Assembly (NCBI GenBank): GCA_020465985.1
Contig: JAANYP010001175.1
Location: 391,501 to 455,500, forward strand
From: Centrapalus pauciflorus
Lineage: Eukaryota > Streptophyta > Magnoliopsida > Asterales > Asteraceae
Direction of reading: 5' to 3'
Length of the DNA: 64,000 nt
Part shown: piece by piece, positions 46,543 through 57,949 of the stretch
Layout: each line of letters opens with the position of its first letter
Numbering within the stretch: the stretch's first letter is position 1
Program-made: the position numbers and the translations under genes
The notes under the pieces: generated by a model
The model's database searches: none
Seen by the model: the letters and a program-made list of their open reading frames with translations, nothing else
What the model was told of the DNA's origin: nothing

Positions 46543-47886
46543 CTATCTGGAAGATGAAGGATCTGGCAAAACCATGTTGCATCCATCTATTGGTGGAGGT
46601 GGATGAACCTTCTTTTCTTTGTGGATGATTGACAAAGCCTTCTGGTAATATGGAGGGAGATTTGGTGGCGGAGGTTTATTACATGGGTTGGTGGTGGATG
46701 GAGGTTTGGTTGACGAGTCTCCATAAATGACGTAATAGTCATATTTACCTGATGGTTCACCAAGTAATCCAACAGAAGGGTCTCCTTCTTCGTATCTTTT
46801 CCTTAGTTTCCTTTGAGAGGGTTTCTCTTTCTTAGGCATATCTTCGTCCATGGAAACTTTGTAATGTTCTTCCAAGCAATCTTTACAGTTGCATACATCA
46901 TACCATATGTGATCTGATGTAGGTAAGGCTGGAGAGACCATATTTACAGTAGGAAAGACCGATGGTGGCTCTGCTGCTTGTGCAGGTGAAAACTTGACTT
47001 CCACTTGTCCGTTTTCATGTCTGATAAAATCAGGAGCCATGGTGGTTTGTACCGGTGCTTGATGGATCTGTTCGTAATTTGTTATCCATTTCTCTGGTAA
47101 AAGTTTTACCAGTTCTTCTCTGGACAACTGCCTCGGGACATAGGTACATGTTGGAGTCGCCTTTGAATCTATCTCAAGGAGCAAAGCATCTCCTGAGTTG
47201 TCTCTTCCTGGAACCATAATGTCTAGTGAGTGATTCTGTACCCTGTATGCCATTTGGTAGTGAAACGTTGCCTGAAACGTATTCACCTGTTGGGTGCCTC
47301 CGATCTGGATCTGAGCTTTTAAGGCTGTGAGCAGCGAGGGGTCATTCAACGGCATATTGAAATTTGGGTAGAAAGTGACAAAGGTTGTGTCAGCGTTCAA
47401 GGTAGTTTGAATTGTACCAATACAAGCATGTTGATACTCTACAAATCTTGTATCCACTAAAGCTATTCTTGAAAAAGCCGGAAGGCCTTTTCTTCCATGA
47501 AAGGTTAGGGCAAGACGGATTGCTCCGAACTGGATATGGGTGTAACCTTGAGCTATACAGTGACGTGGGAGATCTGATGGGAGAGATAGTGTAACTAAGT
47601 GTTCTGCTGAAGAGGCTGGGAGTTGGTAAGAATCAAACTTTGAAGTTTGAACAGATTCTTTAACGACTTGATTGGTGGAAGATCCAACCAATTTTTTGAC
47701 TCGTCTACTGAAAGAATTTGTTCGTCTGGAAAATACACGGTAAGGGTCTACGCCGGGCATTTGGGTTAAGGGTATTTTTGATTCGTCTGAAACATAAGAT
47801 ATTTCATATAACTGATCTATCTTAGATGCAGATGAGGAGCGGAAACTAGATGATGACGGGGAGGAGGAAAACAATTCTGAACTCAT
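46543..47886 (-). pseudogene. Viral movement protein domain (30K superfamily)
   Basis: ATG at 47886 opens a 447-residue frame. After a serine-rich start (SSELFSSSPSSSSF), the region about 85-260 has the conserved caulimovirid movement-protein character: IQFGAIRLALTFHGRKGLP, ALVDTRFVEYQHACIG and TLNADTTFVTFYPNFNMPL. Such proteins form tubules through plasmodesmata for cell-to-cell spread. The later part is proline-rich. The frame ends with TAG at 46543 while the same frame continues to make sense downstream, so this stop probably interrupts a longer polyprotein. The PBS lies about 360 bp upstream. Confidence 0.85.
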
Positions 47887-48244
47887 AGTTTTGGTTTAAT
47901 AGAAAAATCTGGCTAAGAAAATAGTAGATCTGAACTTGTTATATAGAAATCTGAATTTCTTTTAGAATCTACCTCAGTTCGAAAGGACTCTACTGCGGTC
48001 ACCTTTGCCGACTTACAATGTCCACACAGAACTCTTTTGGTACGAACTAACAAGCAATTCAGGAACTAATAAGCAATTCAAGATCTAAACTATGATCTAT
48101 ACTGGACAGTTCTATAATTCAAGACTAAAAGTTCAACAGTTCTCTAATGTGAAGGATCCGTTAATAACGGCAGTCACAGAGCATAACAACGTGAACATTA
48201 GTTAGAATAAGAACACGGGTTTAGGCTAGGAACGAAGGGTATAG

Positions 48245-48256
48245 ACTCTGATACCA
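48245..48256 (-). promoter_or_regulatory. Viral tRNA-Met primer-binding site
   Basis: Minus-strand TGGTATCAGAGT, one mismatch from the initiator Met-tRNA complement. In caulimovirids this marks the minus-strand start and a DNA discontinuity. It lies only about 40 bp from the end of the integrated copy. The sequence between it and the end repeats the viral 3' end. Confidence 0.8.
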
Positions 48257-48311
48257 TAGGAGGGGAGGGGGTTTATGGCTGATCTATACAAGACCCCCTA
48301 TTTTTTTTCTC

Positions 48312-48575
48312 TGTTGTGATGCAGCCTTAAAATTCTGAATTATAACCACTTATATTGCGCCACTTGGCATTAATTTTCTGAATTATAACCACTCATATTA
48401 TTCCAAATCAGCCTTAAATTTATAAAATTCTACCAATAATATTGCGCCACATGAGCAGTTTTCTCTCTGCTCCGTTGGCAATATATATAAAATATATTCC
48501 ATTATCAAATTGATTATTATTCCATTGAGTGCTGATTGTTATTGGGATTATCAAGCTACAATTGGTATCAGCGCC
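48312..48575 (+). mobile_element. LTR remnant with primer-binding site (plus strand)
   Basis: Ends GGGATTATCAAGCTACA at 48560, followed after 2 nt by TGGTATCAGCGCC, a Met-type primer-binding site with changes. TGTTGTGATGC at 48312 could be the LTR start, giving about 249 bp, but the viral copy ends only 14 bp away, so the true start may be lost. No matching 3' LTR was found. Confidence 0.5.
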
Positions 48576-48939
48576 AAAAAGTTGGATTTAAACTGTTTTA
48601 TTCATCACGTCGTGAACCATATTCTTCATTTTATTGTTCATCAATCCAAGGTAACATTTTTCTTGATTTCTTTTTGATTAATCTATTGCCCATTCTTGGA
48701 TCATAATCGTTTAGTCTGTGTTATTTTTCTCTAAAAAAATATTTTTGGGTATAATTTTCTTTCTACGTACCGTTTTATTAAAAAAATGTTTTTTTTTGTT
48801 CAATGAAAATTAAGTGTTTTGGAGTATTGTTTGGGAAAATTAAACTACTTGTCTCGTAATACAACTAAAAACGTGTTCAAGAAACTAATTTTTGTGGGTT
48901 AATTTTGTTTTAAAAACTCGTTTTTTAAAAAAAAATAAG

Positions 48940-49450
48940 TGCGTAAGTGTGAGTCTCTGATCTTTATTTTTTTTTTAAAGTCTCTTAGTATTTTTATTTT
49001 AGTGGTGTTAAAGGTGAGTCTCGGATCTTTGTTTTTTTAAGCCTCTTAGTTTTTTTTTTAACTTTAGGGTATAAGTGTGAAGTCTCGGACCTTCTTTATT
49101 TTGTATATCTCTTAGTTTTTGAATTTTAATGATATTAGGAGTGAGAGTCTCACATATTTTATTTTTTAGGTCTCTTAATTTTTATTTTTATTTTTATTTT
49201 TATTTTTAGTGATACAAGTGTACAAGTCTCGGACTTCTTGTTTCCAAGCGAAGTCTCGGATGTTTTTTCTTTGGCCTTTACTTTCTATGTCTCTTAGTCT
49301 TGTGAGTCTAGGAGTCTTTGAGTTGAATCTACACTTAGTTTATCGTCTAAGTCTCTTAGTTTTGTGAGTCTAGAAGTCCTTGAGTTGAATCTACACTTAG
49401 TTTATTTTCTAAGTTTTTAGTCTTGTAAGTCTAAGAGCCTTTGTGTGAAT
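48940..49450. repeat. Degenerate tandem repeats (AGTCTC...CTCTTAGTTTT)
   Basis: About six imperfect units, each combining AGTCTCGGA(T/C)CTT, a T-rich stretch and TCTCTTAGTTTT, with unit length drifting around 70-110 bp. The last two units share GAGTTGAATCTACACTTAGT. No coding potential. This would be the untranslated interior of the element starting at 48312, if that element is real. Confidence 0.5.
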
Positions 49451-49784
49451 CCAGTGTTTGATTTGAGATATTAATTTCAACCTATGTGTCTTTTAGTTTT
49501 ATGATCATTATTTCTTCGTTTTTATTTTTATTTATATCAAGTAGATTTTCACTACATACTTTTTCAAGTGTTTTTTCCGATAATTTTTCTTTTTATAGTT
49601 AACAAAAGTTCTAATCCAAATTTTATTTCTTGTGCCAACATTTTTATTATTTCGTTTAGTTTGATATTGATGTTTCAATCTTTCTTTTTATTGGGTGTTT
49701 TAGACTAATAGTATCGTTAGTTTGTATGAATGATTGATATAATATTGATTTGAAAATTCACATATGGATGAGTCTAGATAATAA

Positions 49785-50345
49785 TGATGTTGGTCTTTAA
49801 ATGCTCACTTTAAAATGACGTTAAATTATATTGGTGATAGATTCTTGCATGGCGATGGTGAAATTATATTGATGACAATTGAATTGGTGGTGAATCGTTT
49901 GTCAATATAATTGTTGTAGGCGAAGTTGTAAGAACTTGTTGGATACGTTAGAGTCATGCATACGTTGATAATATGTATGAGTTTTATATCATTTGTCTTC
50001 TTATTGAATGATGATGATTCTAGGGAGTTCCTATTATATGATGACATGTTACTATGAATTTAACAGATAATGAGATTTTTAGATGTATGTGAGTGCTTGT
50101 TGGATTTTTGTAGATGTGGTTGCTGATCTTGTTTTTTGATGGATTCTTGGTCTTTGATGTTGATGGTATATTGTCTTTGTGATGGTGATGAGTTTTTTGG
50201 TATTTGGTGGATATGTTATACTATTAAGTACTCCGTACTTCAACAAAATGTTATGGTATTCAGAAGCAAGACTTCAACACATTAGAGGAAAACACATAAT
50301 GTTTTTTTTAATCATGTCAACAAAGCTTGGTATTTCTTAGGACAA
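49785..50345. repeat. Dispersed repeat, copy 2 (uninterrupted)
   Basis: Matches the two flanks of the hAT transposon (19018-19239 plus 24330-24670) and serves as their approximate empty site: ATTTGTCTTCTTATTGAATGATGATG here versus ATTTGTGTTTTTAAT[hAT]TTTTTAATGAATGATGATG there. Class unknown. Confidence 0.7.
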
Positions 50346-51489
50346 GTACTTCATGATTGTAGTCGAAGATCGGATAGCTTTTGTAAAATTTAAAGATTAT
50401 TTATCTGTATTTTACTACTTTTGCTTTGTAAATATTTATTGTCATTATTACTCTCTGTGGGAATTCGTCAATCTCGTTTAGTGTTGTATTGATATATAGT
50501 GTATCAATTAGTCCATGATTAAAGTAATCCCATATTGTTAATGATGGTGCTCCGGGAAGAAATGTTGCTTTTGGTAAAACATTTTTATTTATTGGTTTTC
50601 TGCTTATTGGGTAGTGTTGCATGGTGTTGGGTACAAATTTATGATATCAATTTTATTATAAAGGTTCAGGGGGCTTTATTGTAAATACACAATAGTTGTA
50701 ATTGTGTATATATATAGGGTTTGTGCTACTGTTTAGTGTACGCTTGCATGTTGATCGAGAGAAGAAGAGTGCAAAGCAAGAAAAGCTCATGAACTCAATG
50801 TAATGTTCTTCTCTCAATAAAGCATTTGACAGATTGTGTTTGTGTTAATTGATCATATGTTTATGTTTAATGTTGAATGAATTGCATGAAATCATGAATT
50901 ATCACATGGTAGAGTAATATTCTATATAATTTATAAGATTGTCATAGTATTTTTCAAATGGGTTAATTATGTCAAAATGTAATCTATTGTCACTGTTTTT
51001 TTTTTCAAATTGGGTAACATAGTAATTTTTTTTTTCTATTGGAGGTAAGATACTTTCCAAATCAAGTAAATCAAGTTACCCGTATTAAATTGAAAGGTAA
51101 AAAATTACTGACAGGACAGTTTCTTTATCCAGTTATCAGTTTTTTAATTTCTAATATTGCTTAATTATTTTAAAATATGCTCAAAATAGAAAGTTATTAT
51201 CAAAAAGTACTTTTAAATTGCACAAAATAATGCACATCATATAACAATTAAACTGTTATTTCTGTAAAAAAAATGCTGACCGGACAAAGAAATTGTTAAG
51301 TCAGTGTTTTTACCTTTCAATTTGATATGGTTACATTGATTGACTTGATTTGAAAAAATATGTTACCTTGATTAGTAAAAATTAGTACGTTACCCTAATT
51401 ATAAAAATGTGACAGTAAGTTACCTTTTGACGCAATTCTCCCTTTTCAAATTTCATTATGCTAGGATTTTTTTAATTCTTGTTTTTGTT
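50346..51489. other. AT-rich DNA with an LTR-like block
   Basis: 50627-50830 looks like a copia-type LTR: starts TGTTGGGTAC, has TATATATAGGG near 50710, a run of AAGAAGAG words, CTCTCAATAAAGC (polyadenylation-like), and ends TTTGACA. No target duplication or PBS was found. The rest is AT-rich without coding signal. Confidence 0.35.
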
Positions 51490-53944
51490 TGCGTTGTCAT
51501 CATGTTTTCAATTTTTATTTTTTGGTTAATATTTGCAAGGAGGTGGCTATTTAGTACTGTCATATTTGATGATCACTCAACGTTTTCTTTTGTCACCGTC
51601 TTGTAGGATTCGTCAAAAGCTTTCTTTGCTTCTTGGCTTGTGTAACCTTTGGACGTTATATGTGAGAGTTTACAATTACCCAGTCTCTATATATCCCTAT
51701 GTATGGTCCGTTAACGATAACATAATATTTTTTCTTTGATGATGGTAGTTCTTATGGGAGACTTGGTATTGGAGATGATTGTGGCGGTAGGTATCTTCTT
51801 CAATCGCGATTGCTGTAGTTTATTTCTAAATACTTCAGTAGGTCATTTTTTTCCTTGAGGAGAGCTTCTTTTTTGTTTGTCTAATGCTTGAATTTGTCAT
51901 TTTTTCTGCTTTAGTTGATGCTGAATTTGTTTGATAATGCTTTCATTCTTGTAATCTGTCTGTCAACCTTCAATAAACATGTAGGGATATTGTGCCCGAT
52001 ACCAATTATAAAATATAAGAAATATATTACGAATTACAAATCAGAAATGAAATTACAATACACGGAAATAAATAAAATACGAAAATTAAAATTACAAGTA
52101 GAGGAAATAACAATACTAAAATTTAAATTACAAAACGAAAAAGAAGGCTGAGTCTCGTGTTAGACACGATTCCCTTAAAACAGATTCGAAGTCTGTTTCC
52201 CAGGGTACAACAGCCAAAGCAGCGTGTACTGCCGGAGGTAACCAACTTGCCTGAAAAATCACGTGAATTGAAGGTGTTCTTCGTTCTTGGAATCAGCAAC
52301 GTCTTGCCGTTAAAGTGCAAAAAGTTTCAAGAATGCAAAGTGTTTTCCAAGTCTTTCAAGTGTTTCAAGTGTATCTTGGTGTTTGCATCTCCATGCCTTT
52401 TATAGGAGATGAGTTGTAACAACAACTTAATTATATTCAATTGTAATAATAATAAAAAACCATTTTTTTATTAATAATTAAATATAATAATTCTATCATT
52501 AAACCATGAGTTGTAACAACAAATTAATTATATTTAATTGTAATAAAAAAATATTTTTTATTAATAATTAAATATAATAATTCTATCATTAAACCATTTC
52601 TGTAACGGCTCTAGAATTGTCTAGATTCGTTCAAGACACGAACGCGGCTCACGCAAAAAAAATACCTTATACAAAGTACGAGGCAGATGCGAGTGCACAC
52701 AAGTTTAATGATTTGCTATTGATTGGACCAAAGTTTTGTCTTGGAATAACTTGTCATGCTTGTCAAGGCTCCTCATTATAAACCACTCATAGTTTGGTCC
52801 ATATTCCTATGTGGGACAAGTTTTCACACTTTTAACTTGCATTTTCCCACATCAAACACCAATCTTTGAGCATCGATATCTCATTCATCTTAGCTCCGTT
52901 TTGGACGTTCTTTATATCGTTGTAATCCTCTCTTCAAGGAGAATACATACCCATAAAATATTAATTATATATCTCACAATTATATATAATTATATTTGGT
53001 CCAAAACATGGAAAATACACTTTTTCCTTTGAAAAATTTACACTTTTTTCCAACAAAACATGAATAAGATATTTGCACTATTTTTTTCAATGCTTATTGT
53101 GAGTGTTTGAATGCTCATTTAGAGCTTTTAGATACTTGGTTACTCGTTTAGAGCTTTTAGTACTTCGTCTAATCATTCATGGATTGCTTATAACATCTTG
53201 TTTTCGACTTTAAGAAGTCTTATACTTGAAGGAATGTTTAATACTTTAAAGAAGCCATTTATATATATCTTTCTTTTCAAGAGGTAAATGCTAGCTAATT
53301 ATTTTGATGTTTTTATTTATCTCTATGTCTCTTTTTATTAGCATGTTATTTATTTCTTGAATTTTTTGCTTTCTATGTGTCTATCTAAATGTATATTTAT
53401 TATACAGAATATATGAGGTTTTTTTTATCTATTTATTATTTCATTATTTTTATCATGTGTTCTAGTTGTTTGTTACTATGTATTTCAAAATTCATTTTAA
53501 CATGTTGTAAATGATAGTTTTGACGTGAAATTTTTTATTTGTTTATATCTATTCATTTGTAAATATTATAAATGACTAATAGATGACAATAAATTCCGGT
53601 ATATGTTGATTCTGTTATAATACTTTCTTTTTCAGTATAAAGTCTTTTCAATTGTTTATTGATTCTTTTTGACATTTATGTTATTTTTTATTTATATTCT
53701 AGTATCACCCATGATTTTAACATGTTCTTTCTATGATATATCCTGAAATGATTAATTCATATGTCATATTTCTACACTTTAGTAAGTTAATTTTATATCC
53801 TATCTTTCGATTATAATTTTGTGATTTTTCATGCTTTTCTAACATTTTTATATCATTGCTTAGACGATTTATTTCTTTATATATTAACTTTAATAGTGAT
53901 GCTAAATGTTTAATATTTTTACTTAGTATATATTGTATTAACAT
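51490..53944 (-). pseudogene. Coiled-coil protein remnant, copy 1 (split by solo LTR)
   Basis: Minus-strand fragments from right to left: SKNIKHLASLLKLIYKEIN (53944-53717), then pieces matching copy 2, then, across the solo LTR at 51980-53055, SLLLKEKNDLLKYLEI and SQEAKKAFDESYKTVTKEN followed by MTVLNSHLLANINQKIKIE near 51500. All are lysine/glutamate/leucine-rich and would form coiled coils. Several stops and frameshifts are present. I cannot name the family; a retroelement Gag or a pararetrovirus accessory frame would fit the composition. Confidence 0.45.
51980..53055 (-). mobile_element. Solo LTR (1076 bp), copia-like, minus orientation
   Basis: Plus-strand ends TGTAGGGATATTG and TTTTTTCCAACA; perfect 5-bp duplication AAACA at 51975-51979 and 53056-53060. 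Minus-strand CCTATAAAAGG at 52406-52396 is a strong TATA box, which sets orientation. It contains a direct duplication of about 90-97 bp (52411-52507 and 52508-52597). No PBS or coding region adjoins it. The short frames within it are not genes. Confidence 0.88.
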
Positions 53945-55507
53945 GTATATGCAACAAATATTTTCAGATCATTAATCACAAAACACACATAGATCTCACC
54001 TCGGCCTCCATTTAAGGAGAGTCAGTACAGGATTGACCTCACATCGACCCCCACTTTAAGGAGAATCAGTCCACATGGTCATAAATTAGCCTCACCCCAG
54101 CTCCCATTTAAGGGAACTCAGTCCACATGGCACACATCTCAATTTGTGATCATAATTTATCATTTCTCGGACAACCCGGAACTCTCGCCACGAAGTCGAG
54201 AGAACCTGCCCATTGTCGCTCCTCAATCCACAATCGACTCCACATTCACAGTTACAAATTATTCCATCCATTCACATGGATAGACAATGTATATTAATGA
54301 TGCAATAACTATCAATGAAGCAATTAAACAATAGAAACACATTGTCATTACATGAGTAGACAAACAATTAGAGGGTACTCACAATAATAAGTGACGATCC
54401 AATATTTGATCTCAAATGATACTAAGTAAATTCCTTAAATCTCATTTATGATCCAACATATCCACTAGAACCCGTAACATAATGATATAGTGCTTCTATA
54501 AGCAATCCACCACGAAATATCTGATGAAACCTCATTAAAACGATATTAAAACAAGGGTTTGATAAACCCATTATAATATATCATTTCAATGAAATTCTTT
54601 TATAAAAAAGATGAAGGACTGAAATACGAAACCATGAAAAAAATGGCGCTAATAACGAAGTTAAAATGAGCTCAAACAAAGCAAAACAGTGCAGGTGTAA
54701 CCATTAGTGTTTGACTCACCGAGTCGACCCAAAAGTGCATCATATCACTTATCAGAAGCATTTGACTCACCGAGTCAAAGCATCGACTCGTCGAGTCAAC
54801 ACTGCAGGTGCATTTTAGTCCGAAAATCATCATTTTTACCCAAAAACTCAATCATAACTTTGATACACATAAAAAAAAACGATTTGTACACTTATAAACA
54901 CCATTTATAACTATTCTTTCAATCCAAATAACACCAAAGCATATAGATCAAAGATCGGGTTCATATGAATGCAAAAACCATTCTAAATCACAGCATGCAC
55001 CTTTGCTTGGATTCAATTCAAATTTATGATTTGTTCTTGATTTGCCTTCACCAAAGGGTTAGAAATCTGCTACAAACATCAATTTTACCATTCCTTTAAC
55101 TAATATTCATATGGGTTATGAACCTAACCAAAATCTTCACAAAACACAAAACTTACCTTAAATTGAAGCTTATTAACTATGGATTATCATCACAAACCAC
55201 TATCTTAATCACATGCAACAAGAATTCAACTTCAATTTGAAGAATTTCTTAAATGTTAATTGATAGCACAAAGAGCCGTGTGTTTTGGTGAAGATGAAAT
55301 GACAACCAACTACTCTAAACTCACAAATATACTAGTCTTCTATCACTTTCAATATTTGACAATTTCCACCCTTGCACTTTTCCTTTCTATTAAATAAAGT
55401 TTTTAAATTCATAATTTGGTCACTACTTACATTTATCAACATAAAAATTTCATAGGTTAAAACAATGTACTTTCTAATTTATTCACCAATGACATAAATC
55501 CACAGTC
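53945..55507. mobile_element. Ty3/gypsy LTR fragment
   Basis: Contains phrases typical of long plant gypsy LTRs: repeated CTCAGTCCACATGG blocks (54050-54135) and palindromic GACTCACCGAGTC and GACTCGTCGAGTC words (54713-54800). Neither end could be fixed and no PBS adjoins, so it is a truncated piece lying between the two coiled-coil remnants. Confidence 0.5.
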
Positions 55508-56499
55508 ATTATGTTTTCAATTTTTATTTTTTGGTTAATTTTTGCAAGGAGGTGGCTATTTAGTATCGTCATATTTGATGATCTCTCAACGTTTCCTTTT
55601 GTCACCGTCTTGTAGGATTCGTCAAAAGATTTCTTTGTTTCTTCTTGGCTTGTGTAACTTTTGTAGGTTACGTTTTTGCTTGATATGTGAGAATTTGCAA
55701 TTCGCTAATGTCTTTATATCCCTCTATATGGTCCGTTGTAGATAACATGCTATTTTATCTTTGATGATGGTAGTGTTTGTATCTTCCTCAATCGGGATTG
55801 TTGTAGTCACTGCTATTATTTCTAAAGACTTCATTAGATCGTTTTCTTCATTGAGGAAAGTTTCTTTTTGTTTGTCTAATGCTTGAATTTGTTGCTTTTG
55901 TGCTTTACTTAATGCTAGATTTGTTTGCTAACTGCTTCCAATACTTTGATTTTTTAAATGTTTATTCTTAGTGCTTGGATGCTCGTTTAAAGCTTTTAGA
56001 TACTTGGTTAATCGTTTAGAGCTTTTAGTACTTTCGTCTGATTCTTTGTGGATTGCTTGTAACATCTTGTTTTTGACTTTAAGAAGTCTTATACTTGAAG
56101 GAATATTTAGTACTTTAAAGAAGTCATTTATATATCTTTGTTTTGAAGAGGGAAATTCTAGTTAATTATTTTGATGTTTTTATTTGTCTCTATGTCTCTT
56201 TTTATTAGCATGTTATTTATTTCTCAAATATTTTGCTTTCTATGACTATCTAATGTATTTTTAATCTATTGAATATGTGAAGTTCTTTATCTATTTCTTC
56301 TTGCATTGTTTTTATCATTTGTTCTAGTTGTTTGTAACCATATATTTCAAAATTCATTTTAACAGGTTGTAATGATAACTTTTGATGAAATAATTTTTAT
56401 TTGTTTATATCTATTCATTTGTAGGTATTTTAGATGACTAATAGATGACAATAAATTTTAGTAATGTGCTGATTTTGTTATAATACTTTTTTTTTCTGT
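55508..56499 (-). pseudogene. Coiled-coil protein remnant, copy 2
   Basis: Direct repeat of 51490-51979 plus 53061-53640. Minus-strand pieces: NFEIYGYKQLEQMIKTMQ (near 56360), VLNIPSSIRLLKVKNKMLQ and KSSKRLTKYLKALNEH (near 56000-56120), QKQQIQALDKQKETFLNEE (near 55850-55910) and SQEETKKSFDESYKTVTKG (near 55620). Stops and frameshifts separate them. Truncated at 56499 by the next LTR. Family not recognised. Confidence 0.45.

Positions 56500-57949
<1,450 letters not shown>

Larger units (their letters stand above)
32190..48298 (-). other. Endogenous caulimovirid (pararetrovirus), near full length
   Basis: On the minus strand, in order: a tRNA-Met primer-binding site (48256-48245), movement protein, coiled-coil/capsid region, protease, reverse transcriptase, RNase H with a C-terminal extension, then a TATA-type promoter and polyadenylation signal. 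That is one genome of about 7.0 kb once element III (36867-45929) and its 5-bp duplication are set aside. Gene content and the single-polyprotein order fit Caulimoviridae close to petuvirus/florendovirus; genus is not certain. There is no integrase, as usual for this family. The motif GGGTTTATGGCTGATCTATA occurs at both ends. The copy is defective through a stop, two frameshifts and the retrotransposon. Confidence 0.9.

Noticed and set aside
50627..50830. Complete copia LTR
   Set aside because: TG...CA ends can be chosen, but no target duplication or PBS supports them, so it is kept only as an LTR-like block.
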